A DNA stretch of 64,000 bases from Candidatus Vicinibacter affinis (GTDB taxonomy: Bacteria; Bacteroidota; Bacteroidia; Chitinophagales; Saprospiraceae), in contig JADJNH010000005.1 of the NCBI GenBank assembly GCA_016714365.1, positions 782,501 to 846,500 of the forward strand, read 5' to 3'. The translations under genes were made by a program, and so were the position numbers. The notes under the pieces are model-generated. The model had not been told where the DNA came from. It made no database searches and was given only the letters and a program-made list of their open reading frames with translations. Every line of letters starts with the position of its first letter. Within the stretch, counting starts at the first letter, position 1. This document shows positions 45,191 through 55,019 of this stretch, in pieces.

Positions 45191-45865
45191 TTAATCTTTC
45201 AGTGAATAGTTCAGACTTATTTGTGGAATGGAGAAAACAAAATTTCTCGCAATATCACGGCTACTGGATTTAAGATCTACTTTCTCGATGTCGGTAAGTG
45301 AATATTCCGGTTTAAGTAAAGCTGTAATGTTCAGTTTCCCTAAATTGACCATTGCTCCTAAGCCAATGACCAATTCAAAAGGATTCGACGAATAAAGGTC
45401 TTTCACATCAGTAAGGTTGGGACTGTAGTATCCATAACCTCCGGTCCTGGAAGAATTGGCAGATTGTAAAAGGCTTATTTGAAATCCGGCATGAAGCAGG
45501 AATGAAACAATTTTTTCAGGATCGGAATTCCATTTTAAAAGCAAAGGAAATTTTAAGTAATTTAAATCGGTCTTATAATCAGCCAGGCTGTTGCCGTCGG
45601 TGATGTATTTTTGACCTTGTTGTGAAAATATAATTCCACTTTGAATACCCAGGTTTTTGCTGAGGTTATAACCCACATTTACGCCGAATGCAGGTTTGAA
45701 AGTAGCTTTAAAATCCAACACCCCACCAGCATCAAAGTCATTTTTATTAAAAATCCATGAATTTTGAAATCCAAGCTGTACACCCATAAACAGACCGCTT
45801 CTTTGTGCAACAACAGCGTTAAGAATGCAGGTAGCGAAGAAAATAATGGAGTAAATTTTTTTCAT
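45191..45865 (-). CDS. Outer-membrane beta-barrel (PorT-like porin family) protein
   Basis: A 224-residue protein with a signal peptide (1-20, ending VVAQ) and the usual small-barrel pattern of the PorT/outer membrane beta-barrel family: GVQLGFQNSW, AFGVNVGYNLSKNLGIQSGIIF, KFPLLLKW, then a last strand ending QISLNYSLKD. It is the first gene of a three-gene run with lpxK and the Wzi-like gene, with a promoter just upstream (45895-45927). Probably a structural or transport barrel; the exact role cannot be read. Confidence 0.82.
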   Translation of the reverse strand: MKKIYSIIFFATCILNAVVAQRSGLFMGVQLGFQNSWIFNKNDFDAGGVLDFKATFKPAFGVNVGYNLSKNLGIQSGIIFSQQGQKYITDGNSLADYKTDLNYLKFPLLLKWNSDPEKIVSFLLHAGFQISLLQSANSSRTGGYGYYSPNLTDVKDLYSSNPFELVIGLGAMVNLGKLNITALLKPEYSLTDIEKVDLKSSSRDIARNFVFSIPQISLNYSLKD

Positions 45866-45894
45866 GATTCACATATTTAAAAGCAAACAACAGA

Positions 45895-45927
45895 CAAATT
45901 TAATTAAAATTCAAACATATATTCAAA
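45895..45927 (-). promoter_or_regulatory. Bacteroidota-type promoter for the porin-lpxK run
   Basis: On the minus strand TTTG (45924-45927) is followed after 21 nt by TAAATTTG (45895-45902), a full match to the consensus. Predicted leader about 23 nt. Confidence 0.6.
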
Positions 45928-45940
45928 ATTTATCATATAT

Positions 45941-47233
45941 TTAATTTTCATGGTTGGTCTTTGCATTCATTAAATAATGCCCAATTTTGCATTTTAAACA
46001 ACCATTCTTCAGGCAATATTCATTTATTTGTTGGAGTACTCCCTGACTTTGCCTGGCATTTTCAATTTTTTGTCCGGTTTGCATCCAGTGGCGAGTAAAT
46101 TTATTTTCTTCGGCCTTTATGTTTTCAAGAAAGCCGATTGCTTTGTTTTTTAGTTCCAGGTCCTGAGTATAATCGCCATAAATGTACATCATTGGACAAA
46201 TTACGTTGATCAGTATGGAATCGGAGGTAGTTGTTCCCAATTTCTTTTTCGAGATTTTACCACTTAAATTTTCGAAGGTGTAGTGAGCATCCCAATATTG
46301 TGAAGCATGAACCTTAAGCATCGCGTGAATGTCATTTAGATTTGTCTGCAATAATAAATTGTTAAAAGGACTAGGGTTCTTGAAGAAGAAGGAAGCAATC
46401 TGAGCTAAGCGAATGGTAGGAAAATGCGCTGGCCTCAGTCTTAGGAAATTCCAGGAATTTTTTTGCGTAGGCTTTATTCTGTGCAATTTGATTAAGTAAG
46501 TAGCTTCTTCTTTTAGTTTTTTAAGATGAGGGTCATTTGGATGATCCGGTAATAAACCCGAAACACCAAATAGCAGGGCTTCCATTTTGAATGGATCATC
46601 TAAATATTTTTGCAACAAACGCCAGGTGACTTTCGTAGTCAGCTCCGACATTGCGGAGGAATTTACAGGAGTCACCAGGTATTGGCAAAACTTCTGATAA
46701 AACAGGGTTTCCCAATCGGATTTATTTGAATGAAGTGCCATGATGAGCAATTCAGTTTTTGACATGATTCTTTCGATGGATGCTGATTCTATTTGAGATT
46801 GAATAATCAAATTAGGAACATCTGATAATAAATTGCAGCAAGCGATGTACTGGATGTTGTTCATCAAAAACTCATAAGTTGACAACTCAGCTTGACTTAC
46901 TAAATTTTTTAATTCAATGGTTGGAAGTTCGTGTTGGTTGGAAATTATGCACTTGTCATGATTCCAGACTACATGTAAAATGATGTTAGCATAGTTTGGA
47001 TCACCATCATGTTTGTGTTTGATCCAATCAGATGATTGAACATGCATTTCAATATGTCCATTCCAAATGACTCCATCTATTTCAATTTGAGCAAACAGAA
47101 AGTCAGGACCTTGATTGGTGTTGTATGTGCCGGGCTTAAGAATTCGGAGGGTGTTTCCGTTGGTTGTTTTAAGGTCGTGTTGTTTGAGTTTTCCGGAGTT
47201 CCAATAGTAGTGTATTAAGTCTTCTTTTATCAT
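45941..47233 (-). CDS. DUF2851 family protein
   Basis: A 430-residue cytoplasmic protein of the DUF2851 family, which is widespread in Bacteroidota and has no known function. Typical marks: the opening EDLIHYYW, GPDFLFAQIEIDGVIWNGHIEMH, HVVWNHD, a central helical region, and a C-terminal cluster of cysteines (NEYCLKNGCLKCKIG). Its start overlaps the folA stop by 4 nt, tying it to the cell-shape/folA run. Confidence 0.92.
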   Translation of the reverse strand: MIKEDLIHYYWNSGKLKQHDLKTTNGNTLRILKPGTYNTNQGPDFLFAQIEIDGVIWNGHIEMHVQSSDWIKHKHDGDPNYANIILHVVWNHDKCIISNQHELPTIELKNLVSQAELSTYEFLMNNIQYIACCNLLSDVPNLIIQSQIESASIERIMSKTELLIMALHSNKSDWETLFYQKFCQYLVTPVNSSAMSELTTKVTWRLLQKYLDDPFKMEALLFGVSGLLPDHPNDPHLKKLKEEATYLIKLHRIKPTQKNSWNFLRLRPAHFPTIRLAQIASFFFKNPSPFNNLLLQTNLNDIHAMLKVHASQYWDAHYTFENLSGKISKKKLGTTTSDSILINVICPMMYIYGDYTQDLELKNKAIGFLENIKAEENKFTRHWMQTGQKIENARQSQGVLQQINEYCLKNGCLKCKIGHYLMNAKTNHEN

Positions 47234-47721
47234 TTTCGTTTATAAATTAAAAAGGAATAATCATAGTTATTTTTATCATCGCTGGTATGTTTTTCATCAC
47301 TGATCAGAGACCATTCATCATAATCTATTTGGGGAAAGAAAACATCTCCGGATCCATTGAACTGAACCATTGTCAAATATAATTTATTGACCAGATGCAT
47401 GGACTGTCGATAAATTTCGCCACCTCCAAGAATGAACATTTCTTCCTCCTTATTTTGTTGGGCAATAAGAATTCCTTCTTCAATTGAATTTGTAATAATG
47501 CAATCTGTCACGATGAATGTTGGATTTTTAGTCACCACAATATTTTTTCTACCCGGCAGTGATTTACCAATACTGTCAAAACATTTTCTCCCCATTAAAA
47601 TGTGATGTCCCAAGGTTATTTTCTTAAAATATTTTAAGTCAGCCGGAAGGTGCCAGGGGATTTTATTTTGATCGCCTATCAGACCATCAGGATTCATTGC
47701 AACAATTGCAGAAATAATCAT
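47230..47721 (-). CDS. folA: Dihydrofolate reductase
   Basis: A 163-residue enzyme reducing dihydrofolate to tetrahydrofolate with NADPH. It shows the standard opening ISAIVAMNPDGLIGDQNKIPW, HLPADLKYFKK, the MGRKCFDSIG NADPH segment, LPGRKNIVVT, and FILGGGEIYRQSM (about 96-108). Length is normal. It is embedded between mrdA (4-nt overlap) and DUF2851 (4-nt overlap), an uncommon place for folA, so its level follows the cell-shape genes. Confidence 0.97.
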   Translation of the reverse strand: MIISAIVAMNPDGLIGDQNKIPWHLPADLKYFKKITLGHHILMGRKCFDSIGKSLPGRKNIVVTKNPTFIVTDCIITNSIEEGILIAQQNKEEEMFILGGGEIYRQSMHLVNKLYLTMVQFNGSGDVFFPQIDYDEWSLISDEKHTSDDKNNYDYSFLIYKRK

Positions 47722-49565
47722 GTTTTATCTTTTTTAATGAGGTCTTTCTTTTTCATTTTTTCTTCCAGCTCGATTCGACTTATTTTGCCTTTCAGGTATT
47801 TTTCAATAATCAGTGAGGCAATTGGTGCAGCAATCGCTCCACCCCAGCCGGCATTTTCGACATAAACGGCCAATGCAATTTTAGGATTTATTTTTGGGGC
47901 AAATGCAAAAAATACACTGTGATCCTCTCCATGAGGATTCTGTGATGTTCCCGTTTTGCCGCATATGCTTATTTCCGGGTTATAAGCCAGGGTGGCTGTT
48001 CCGCTATTTACGGCCAATTCCATTCCATTTATCACAGACTCAAAATACTTTTTATTGATGGGCACGGTAATCTTTGTTCTAAATCTTTCAGGAATGGCTT
48101 TCTCAGCGTTGCCGAATTGTTTTACTAAATGAGGGACATAATAATATCCGTTATTGGCAAGTATGGCAGCAAGGTTTGCCATTTGCAAAGTGGTCAGTTG
48201 TAATTCTCCCTGGCCGATTCCCACCGAAATAATGTAGGTAGATCTCCAGTTGTCTGTCTTATATAATCTGGAATAGTAATCAGAAGTTGGAATAAATCCA
48301 CCATTTTCTGTGCTAAGATCAGATTCCAGCGGTTTCCCCAAGCCAAATTTCCCGAGATATTTGGATAATATGTCCAGCCCTATTTTGGGTTTGTCAAAAC
48401 CTTTTATTTCAATAAGATTTCTAAATGTTTCAATGAAATAGGAGTTACAGGAATGTTGAAGAGCAACCGACAAATTATATGGTGAAGGATGGTGGTGACA
48501 ACCATAAGAAACATTTCTATAATAATATGCACCCGTGCAGGCATGAGGAGTGTTTTCAGTCAGCACACCTTCCTGCATCGCAATGAGGGCGAGGATAGGT
48601 TTAAAAATTGAGCCAGGCGGATAGATTGCTGATGCTGATCTGTCAAAAAGTGGCTTCAGAGTATCTTTAAGCAGGTAGGCGTAATCTCTCCCTCTATTGG
48701 GATTGAAACTTAATAAATTTGGATCAAAGTTTGGTGAAGAAACTGCGGCAAGGATTTCTCCGGAGGAAGGTTCAATTGCTACTATGCTTCCTACTTTATG
48801 TTTCATTAATTCTTCTCCATATTTTTGTAACTCTACGTCAATGCCCAGCATCATATCATCTCCTGATATTGCATCCTTGTCAAGTCGGCCATTTTCAAAA
48901 GAGCCAACTTCTCTGCCTAATTTATCTTTAATGACAAAGTGTACGCCTTTTTCACCTTTTAAATATTCTTCATATTGCTTTTCAAGTCCGGTTACTCCAA
49001 TGTAATCCCCCAATTTATAAAGACCTTCTGATTGGTCTATGTCTCTTTTATTTACTTCGCTTATGTAACCTAAATAATGTGCACCATAGGGTTCCGGATA
49101 TTTTCTAACGGCTCTTAGTGTGGGATAAAATCCGGGAAATTGGTATAAGTTTTCCTGAAAGGTAAGCAGGGTCCTTGAATCTAAGTTTTTCAGAAAAACG
49201 AAAGGTACTGATTTGGAATATTTATTTGAGGACCAGTCTTTTTCAAGATTCAATTTAAAAGTTTCCTGATCTATGTTTAGCAAGGTGCATAATTTTTGAG
49301 TGTCCATGCCCGGCTTTATCTCTTTATAGGTTGTATAAAGATCATATGCAGGGTAATTGATGACTAATAATTTTGCATTGCGGTCATAAAATAGACCTCT
49401 GGCCGGATATACGGTTTTTTGATTTAGTGTGGTGGCACTTGCTTTATTAATGTAGTAGGGATCGAACAACTGAAGCTTGGCTAGGTTAAAAATAAAAACC
49501 AAAGCCAGTAAAACGAGTGAGGCCCGAAGGAGAATAAATCTGAACTTCCTGCTGTCCTGGGACAC
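47718..49565 (-). CDS. mrdA: Penicillin-binding protein 2
   Basis: A 615-residue transpeptidase for elongation-phase peptidoglycan synthesis, anchored by one N-terminal helix (about 9-31). The dimerisation domain (50-230) leads to a transpeptidase domain with Ser319 in SIFK (SxxK), an SCN motif in QHSCNSYF (about 368-375), and a KTGTSQNPHGEDHSVFFAF segment near residue 545. Length fits PBP2. It lies 3 bp after mreD, as is common, and partners with the MreBCD system. Confidence 0.96.
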   Translation of the reverse strand: MSQDSRKFRFILLRASLVLLALVFIFNLAKLQLFDPYYINKASATTLNQKTVYPARGLFYDRNAKLLVINYPAYDLYTTYKEIKPGMDTQKLCTLLNIDQETFKLNLEKDWSSNKYSKSVPFVFLKNLDSRTLLTFQENLYQFPGFYPTLRAVRKYPEPYGAHYLGYISEVNKRDIDQSEGLYKLGDYIGVTGLEKQYEEYLKGEKGVHFVIKDKLGREVGSFENGRLDKDAISGDDMMLGIDVELQKYGEELMKHKVGSIVAIEPSSGEILAAVSSPNFDPNLLSFNPNRGRDYAYLLKDTLKPLFDRSASAIYPPGSIFKPILALIAMQEGVLTENTPHACTGAYYYRNVSYGCHHHPSPYNLSVALQHSCNSYFIETFRNLIEIKGFDKPKIGLDILSKYLGKFGLGKPLESDLSTENGGFIPTSDYYSRLYKTDNWRSTYIISVGIGQGELQLTTLQMANLAAILANNGYYYVPHLVKQFGNAEKAIPERFRTKITVPINKKYFESVINGMELAVNSGTATLAYNPEISICGKTGTSQNPHGEDHSVFFAFAPKINPKIALAVYVENAGWGGAIAAPIASLIIEKYLKGKISRIELEEKMKKKDLIKKDKT

Positions 49566-49568
49566 CGA

Positions 49569-50090
49569 TTAATTTTTAGGGTTTAGTAAAATCTGAAGGA
49601 TGGAAATAACAAACATTGAAACTACAAAGCTCAAGATAGTTTTAATGAGAATTTCTCCCAGATAAACAAAGGTAAAAATTTCCAAGCTGAAATAAAAGAA
49701 AAAATAAATAAGCATTAAGATAGACACGTATTGAAAAAACCAAAAAATGCCAAGAGAGTAACCATTTGGTTTTTGGTCAATTGAATATCCGGACTTTGGT
49801 TCAAGAAACTTAAGAACAAACGATCTGCCTGCAGCCATCCACAGGCAAGCAGCAGCATGAACTCCTATGCTGTTATAAAAAAGATCAACGGTTAACCCTG
49901 CTAAGAATGCCAGGAGCAATACAAAGAATTGAGGGATTGCCATTGGCAGCAGTAGAATCGCTACCGGATAAATAATGATGTTTACATATTGATTCGGGGC
50001 ATCTGACAATCGGATACCTTTCAAGATAAAGACTTGAAAAATAATCAGGATAATTATCCTGAGACTGTTGATCCTCCATTCCTTATTCAT
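49569..50090 (-). CDS. mreD: Rod shape-determining protein MreD
   Basis: A 173-residue inner-membrane protein with about five hydrophobic helices, matching MreD in size and in its place between mreC and mrdA. Sequence of MreD is poorly conserved, so the call leans on context and the helical pattern (IIYPVAILLLPM, FVLLLAFLAGLTVDLFYNSIGVHAAACLW). It overlaps mreC by 8 nt. Confidence 0.9.
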   Translation of the reverse strand: MNKEWRINSLRIIILIIFQVFILKGIRLSDAPNQYVNIIIYPVAILLLPMAIPQFFVLLLAFLAGLTVDLFYNSIGVHAAACLWMAAGRSFVLKFLEPKSGYSIDQKPNGYSLGIFWFFQYVSILMLIYFFFYFSLEIFTFVYLGEILIKTILSFVVSMFVISILQILLNPKN

Positions 50091-50925
50091 TTTCCCGGGT
50101 TATTGATTCGAGATATTCCTTTTCCTCTTTGAGTCTGTTGTTAATTATATAAACCCTGTCTAATGCTGTTAAATTTTGACTGGGAGTGACTATAATCGTG
50201 TACGTAAATGAACCAGGTTCTGCAAAATAATTTTTTACATAACCGATGGTTAATCCTTTTGGAAATACAATTGAATAACCACTTGTCATCAGGGTATCAC
50301 CAATGCGAACGTCTGCATATTTTTGAATATCCTCCAGTTGTAAAATACTTGGATCTCTGTCTTTCCAAATTAAAGATCCGAAGAACCCACTTCGCTTTAA
50401 ACTGCAACTAATTCTGGAATTGGAATGAAGCAGTGACATCACAGTTGAAAAATGACTGGTGGTGTCCGTTATTATTCCTACTAAGCCATTTAAAGTGACT
50501 ACAGCCATTCCCGGACTCACACCGTCCAGTCCACCTTTATTAAGAGTGAGATAATTATTCTTTCTGGATAGAGAATTGTTGATCACTCTTGCAGATAGAA
50601 CGGAATAAGTATTGATCATTGCATTTGACTTTGTCGAATCCAGTTGCATGCTGTCCGATTTTTCAATTGCTTCCAAATTCAACAAACGTGAAAAAAGTTT
50701 GGCATTGTCCTCTGCAATTTGATCAGCCTTATCTTTTAGTGAGAAGTATGAGGTAAAGCCTTGATATTTATTTTTTAGGATGGTTGCGTACAGTTGTGCC
50801 GTATACAGATAAATTTTATTTTGTTTTTGATTGTAACTGATGATCCAATAGAAGCAAATAATTTGAAGTATGAGAAAAAGTATAAACGATCCATTTTTGA
50901 CAATGATGCGAAGTGCATTTAACAT
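50083..50925 (-). CDS. mreC: Rod shape-determining protein MreC
   Basis: A 280-residue protein with an N-terminal membrane helix (about 12-30), a coiled coil (about 50-80) and the periplasmic beta domain carrying LTLNKGGLDGVSPGMAVV, GLVGIITD, a short IGDTLMTSG strand and FPKGLTIGYV. It links MreB in the cytoplasm to PBP2 outside. The gene lies 57 bp after mreB and overlaps mreD by 8 nt. Confidence 0.94.
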   Translation of the reverse strand: MLNALRIIVKNGSFILFLILQIICFYWIISYNQKQNKIYLYTAQLYATILKNKYQGFTSYFSLKDKADQIAEDNAKLFSRLLNLEAIEKSDSMQLDSTKSNAMINTYSVLSARVINNSLSRKNNYLTLNKGGLDGVSPGMAVVTLNGLVGIITDTTSHFSTVMSLLHSNSRISCSLKRSGFFGSLIWKDRDPSILQLEDIQKYADVRIGDTLMTSGYSIVFPKGLTIGYVKNYFAEPGSFTYTIIVTPSQNLTALDRVYIINNRLKEEKEYLESITRENE

Positions 50926-50982
50926 GGAATCAATTTATTATTCGGTAAGCTTATATTAAAACATTTTAATCAAACAAAATAA

Positions 50983-52014
50983 TTAGAGACTTTTGCGGTC
51001 AATCAAAAAAGAAAATCTGTCGGTGTTTTTCAAAGCAATTCCGGTGCCACGGACTACTGCACGCAATGGATCATTTGCTACTATTACGGGAAGGTTTGTC
51101 TTCAGGCTAAGCCTTTTATCCAAACCTCTTAACAAGGCGCCTCCGCCTGTCAGGTATAGTCCCGTTCTGTAAATATCTGATGATAATTCAGGAGGGGTGA
51201 TCTCCAAAGCTTTAAGAACAGCCTCTTCAATTTTCATGATGGATTTGTCGAGAGCGCCAACTGTTTCTTCATAACGGATAATGATTTGCCGAGGAATTCC
51301 GGTCATCAGGTCACGGCCATTTACTGCATAAGGTTCCGGAGGATTGTCCAGATTCATTACAGCGGATCCAACATTAATTTTAATCTTTTCTGCAGTTCTC
51401 TCGCCAATCAAAAGGTTGTGTTCTCTGCGCATATAATCTATGATGTCTTCGGTAAATTCGTCACCGGCGACTCGTATAGATTGATCGCAAACGATTCCAG
51501 AAAGTGCGATTACAGCTATTTCTGTGGTTCCTCCGCCAATATCAATGACCATATTCCCGACCGGTTCTTCCACATCAAGGCCAATTCCGAGTGCCGCAGC
51601 CATAGGTTCATGTATCAGGTAAGTTTCCTTGCTGTCAACGTGATCTGCGGAATCAAAAACGGCTCTTTTTTCAACTTCCGTAATTCCTGAAGGAATACAG
51701 ATCACCATTCTTAAATGGGTAAAAAACCTTCTTTTGCTGCCGATCATGTTAATCATGCCTTGAATCATGTTCTCGGCGGCCTGGAAATCTGCGATGACCC
51801 CATCTTTCAAAGGGCGAATGGTGTCAATATTTTTATGAGTTTTTTCATGCATCTGCATGGCTTTGTTGCCAACAGCGATGGTTTCTCCGGTTTTTTTATC
51901 AACCGCCACAATGGAAGGCTCATCTACCACCACTTTGTCATCCTGCATGATAAGGGTGTTTGCTGTACCCAGGTCGACAGCAAGCTCCTGCATGAATAAA
52001 TTAAATAGTTTCAT
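50983..52014 (-). CDS. mreB: Rod shape-determining protein MreB
   Basis: A 343-residue actin-like protein that forms membrane filaments guiding side-wall synthesis. Phosphate loop 1 LAVDLGTANTLI (13-24), phosphate loop 2 MVIDIGGGTTEIAVI (about 160-174), and GGGALLRGLDKRL near the end match MreB. First gene of the mreB-mreC-mreD-mrdA-folA-DUF2851 run. No exact TAnnTTTG element was found in the 279 bp before it. Confidence 0.98.
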   Translation of the reverse strand: MKLFNLFMQELAVDLGTANTLIMQDDKVVVDEPSIVAVDKKTGETIAVGNKAMQMHEKTHKNIDTIRPLKDGVIADFQAAENMIQGMINMIGSKRRFFTHLRMVICIPSGITEVEKRAVFDSADHVDSKETYLIHEPMAAALGIGLDVEEPVGNMVIDIGGGTTEIAVIALSGIVCDQSIRVAGDEFTEDIIDYMRREHNLLIGERTAEKIKINVGSAVMNLDNPPEPYAVNGRDLMTGIPRQIIIRYEETVGALDKSIMKIEEAVLKALEITPPELSSDIYRTGLYLTGGGALLRGLDKRLSLKTNLPVIVANDPLRAVVRGTGIALKNTDRFSFLIDRKSL

Positions 52015-52269
52015 CTTTTATGATCTGAAATTCAAACAATTATAACAAATATCACTCCAAAATGTGTGAGGAAGTAAGGAATTTATTCAGGGAAGAGGCG
52101 TAAAATTACAATATTTTCAATGAAAAACTCAATTTTTTAACGAGAGGAGGGTATTCGGGTTTTATGAATTATTGTCGGATTCTTTCGTTTTTATAAGGAG
52201 GCAGGGTGATTTAAATCATTGAAAATCATTCGTTCATGCCAAAGATAGCCATTATCCCGCTTCGATCCC

Positions 52270-52277
52270 TATCTTTG
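52270..52277 (+). promoter_or_regulatory. -7 element upstream of the CNNM/CBS gene
   Basis: TATCTTTG fits TAnnTTTG and lies 16 nt before the start codon at 52294. No TTTG at standard spacing. Confidence 0.4.
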
Positions 52278-52293
52278 TGGCTTAAGTTTTCAC

Positions 52294-53532
52294 ATGCTTG
52301 TTTTTTGGATCGTAGTCTTTTTACTTTTAAGCGCATTTTTTTCAGGAACGGAAATTGCTTTTTTTACCGCCAACAAGTTGGGCGTGGAGGTCAGAAAGAA
52401 CAGAGGGTCATCCAGTGGTAAAATTTTATCAGATTTTTATGATCACCCTGATAAATTTATAGCTGTAACCCTTGTGGGCAATAATATTGCATTGGTAACA
52501 CTTTCCTTTTTATTGACTTCGTTTTTTGGAGAATTGCTGAATCCACTTTATTTAGAAGAGGGCACCAAAATATTTGTCAACACATTTTTGGTAACTACTG
52601 TTATTTTGATTTTTGGGGAATTCTTACCTAAAATTCTTTTCAGACTGTATTCCAATGAGATGATTTCAATCTGTGCTTATCCGATATTATTCTTTTATAA
52701 ATTACTGTATGTGCCATCCAGACTGATGTCAGGACTGTCAAATTTTATGATCAGAAAATTTATGAAGGAATCCAAACCTCACACCCGCTATAGGTTTTCC
52801 TTACTGGACCTTGAGCATTATCTGGATGGCACCATGAATATTTCTGAAGAAGATATTGATACGGATATTTTTAAGAATACCCTTAACCTTAAGCAGGTCA
52901 GAGTAAAAAGCTGCATGATTCCAAGGAACGAAATTATCCATATCGACGTGTCAGAGTCAAAGGAAGATCTCATCACCTTATTTGCTGAATCTAAGTTGTC
53001 GAGAATAATAGTAACGGATGGTGACATTGACAATGTCCTGGGATATGTGCATCATCAACAAATGTTTAAAGATTCAAAAAGCATAAAGTCCATGATCATG
53101 GACATGCCATTTGTTCCTGAAACATTGAATGTATATGATCTTATGGTTCGGATGAACAAACTGAGACTTTCCGTGTCATGTGTGGTAGATGAGTTTGGAG
53201 GAACCTCGGGCATTATTACCCAGGAAGACATTCTGGAGGAGATTTTTGGAGAGATAGAAGATGAACATGATAAGGAAGAGTTCATCGAAAGAGTGATTTC
53301 AGAAAATGAGTTTATATTTTCAGGGAGGCTTGAAATAAATTATTTGAACAATACCTATGATTTTAATTTTCCGGAAGGGGAATATCATACATTGTCCGGC
53401 TATTTAATCACATCGACGGGCAAAATTCCTGAACAGGGAATGGAAATCGAATTGGATGGCTACAAATTCGTTTTTGAGTTGATGAGTGATACTAAAATCG
53501 AGACGGTAAGATTGATCAGACTTACTCCTTAA
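52294..53532 (+). CDS. CNNM/CBS-domain membrane protein (HlyC/CorC family)
   Basis: A 412-residue protein. Residues 1-140 are the CNNM (DUF21) membrane domain with FFSGTEIAFFTANKL (15-29) and VTLVGNNIALV; two CBS repeats follow (about 195-310, ending VDEFGGTSGIITQEDILEEIFGEI), then a CorC/HlyC C-terminal transporter-associated domain (about 325-410). Relatives include magnesium transport proteins and the gliding-associated GldE of Flavobacterium. Given the T9SS genes in the window GldE is possible, but the sequence alone does not separate it from a CorC-type ion transporter. Confidence 0.9.
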   Translation: MLVFWIVVFLLLSAFFSGTEIAFFTANKLGVEVRKNRGSSSGKILSDFYDHPDKFIAVTLVGNNIALVTLSFLLTSFFGELLNPLYLEEGTKIFVNTFLVTTVILIFGEFLPKILFRLYSNEMISICAYPILFFYKLLYVPSRLMSGLSNFMIRKFMKESKPHTRYRFSLLDLEHYLDGTMNISEEDIDTDIFKNTLNLKQVRVKSCMIPRNEIIHIDVSESKEDLITLFAESKLSRIIVTDGDIDNVLGYVHHQQMFKDSKSIKSMIMDMPFVPETLNVYDLMVRMNKLRLSVSCVVDEFGGTSGIITQEDILEEIFGEIEDEHDKEEFIERVISENEFIFSGRLEINYLNNTYDFNFPEGEYHTLSGYLITSTGKIPEQGMEIELDGYKFVFELMSDTKIETVRLIRLTP

Positions 53533-53617
53533 ACTTCTCTGGGGTGTGTTTTTCTTTTTTAGAGGCCCTTATTCTATGATTATTAAAATTTTTGAACATT
53601 TTTGAAAGAGTATAATC

Positions 53618-54856
53618 TCATTCAAATCTTAAAGAATCCACCGGATCGAGAGAGGATGCTTTCAGAGCCGGGTAAAGTCCCGACAAAATGCCTACAATAG
53701 TGCACACCACGAAGCCTAATATAATCCAGGCCCAGGGGATTATAAATGAGCCCCCCATCAATAAGGTTACTATATTTCCCACAGGAATGCCCAATAGGAT
53801 TCCGACGATACCTCCCATTTGGCAGATCATCATTGCTTCCAACAGAAATTGACTCAAAATGGCTTTTCTTGTAGCCCCAAGTGCTTTTGCAATTCCAATT
53901 TCCTTTGTTCTTTCTGTAACTGAAACCAACATAATATTCATGAGTCCTATGGCGGCGCCAAGCAGGGTCATCAATCCAATGGCAATAGTCGCAGCCCTCA
54001 GTTTTACCGTATTATCTTTAAGAAAAGTAATGATTCCATCGCTTTTATTGATTTCAAAGTTATTCTCTTCATAACTCTTTAAACTCTTGACAATTCTCAT
54101 CTCTCCAATGGCTTGAGATATCATGTCATCCAATTGCTTAGCAACCGGGACACTCACATTAAGATCATAATCAGCCTCCAGATTAGCATATTCAATTTTT
54201 GATTTGTTTAAAGGGATCAACACTCTTCGGTCGGCACCTTCATTCATGCTTGATCCTTTGGATTTTAGTATTCCGACAATTTGATATTTTTGATCATTGA
54301 CAGTGATAATTTGCATCAATGCTTTTTGAGCATTGTCGTCAAACAAGGTTTTGATGATATCCTTTCCTACGATAGCCTTGCTGATGCCATACTCGAGTTC
54401 ATGTGTCGAGAAACTTCGACCGAATTCTATTTCGTAACCCATGACTTTAAAAAAGTTTTCGTCTATTCCCTTGATCCGGATAATTGGGTTGGTTTTTTTA
54501 TTTTGAAACTTTATTAATCCGTTATTGGCTGCACCATAGGAAATTGATACAATCGCTTTGTTGCCAAAGCGCTCTTTGAATTCCTGGGCTTGCTGATAGC
54601 TAATTGGAGGAGATTGTTTTGTTCTCCTCCCCCGATTGTGACCTCTGAAGTTTTCAGATTTACGGTCGATGGAAAATGAGTTTGCACCGAGCGAGCTAAA
54701 ATTGCTGCTCATACTGTAGATAATCCCATCTATGGACGTCAGTATACCTACCAATGCAGTAATTCCTAATGCTATTATCAAAAGTGTCAGTATGGAACGA
54801 AGCAAATTGTACCGTACACTTTCAAATGCCAGCCTGATAATTTCCGTTAATTTCAT
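53618..54856 (-). CDS. MacB-type ABC transporter permease
   Basis: A 412-residue inner-membrane permease: first helix about 21-41 (LTLLIIALGITALVGIL), a large MacB-like periplasmic core domain (about 45-265), and three C-terminal FtsX-type helices (about 285-400) with ERTKEIGIAKALGATRKAIL (316-335), the cytosolic loop that couples to an ATPase. The ATPase gene is not next to it. A full promoter match lies so close upstream (54864-54896) that the mRNA would be nearly leaderless. Confidence 0.93.
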   Translation of the reverse strand: MKLTEIIRLAFESVRYNLLRSILTLLIIALGITALVGILTSIDGIIYSMSSNFSSLGANSFSIDRKSENFRGHNRGRRTKQSPPISYQQAQEFKERFGNKAIVSISYGAANNGLIKFQNKKTNPIIRIKGIDENFFKVMGYEIEFGRSFSTHELEYGISKAIVGKDIIKTLFDDNAQKALMQIITVNDQKYQIVGILKSKGSSMNEGADRRVLIPLNKSKIEYANLEADYDLNVSVPVAKQLDDMISQAIGEMRIVKSLKSYEENNFEINKSDGIITFLKDNTVKLRAATIAIGLMTLLGAAIGLMNIMLVSVTERTKEIGIAKALGATRKAILSQFLLEAMMICQMGGIVGILLGIPVGNIVTLLMGGSFIIPWAWIILGFVVCTIVGILSGLYPALKASSLDPVDSLRFE

Positions 54857-54863
54857 TACTTCT

Positions 54864-54896
54864 CAAAGGTAGCTTATTCTCATTTTACCATGCAAA
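54864..54896 (-). promoter_or_regulatory. Bacteroidota-type promoter for the ABC permease
   Basis: Minus-strand TTTG (54893-54896), 21-nt spacer, TACCTTTG (54864-54871). The -7 element ends 8 nt before the ATG, implying a leader of only a few bases. Confidence 0.6.
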
Positions 54897-54989
54897 ATAT
54901 TCGACGACCTATTAAAATTCATCGATTTTTTGGGTGGAACCTTTGGAAGACTGAATTCATCCTTCTTAGGTCAAGTCTGAGCTTCGTTG

Positions 54990-54997
54990 TAGATTTG
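54990..54997 (+). promoter_or_regulatory. -7 element of the prfA promoter
   Basis: TAGATTTG fits TAnnTTTG, 22 nt before the prfA start codon. A -33 match at standard spacing is not seen. Confidence 0.45.
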
Positions 54998-55019
54998 CGG
55001 TTTCTTGTAAAAAATATTC

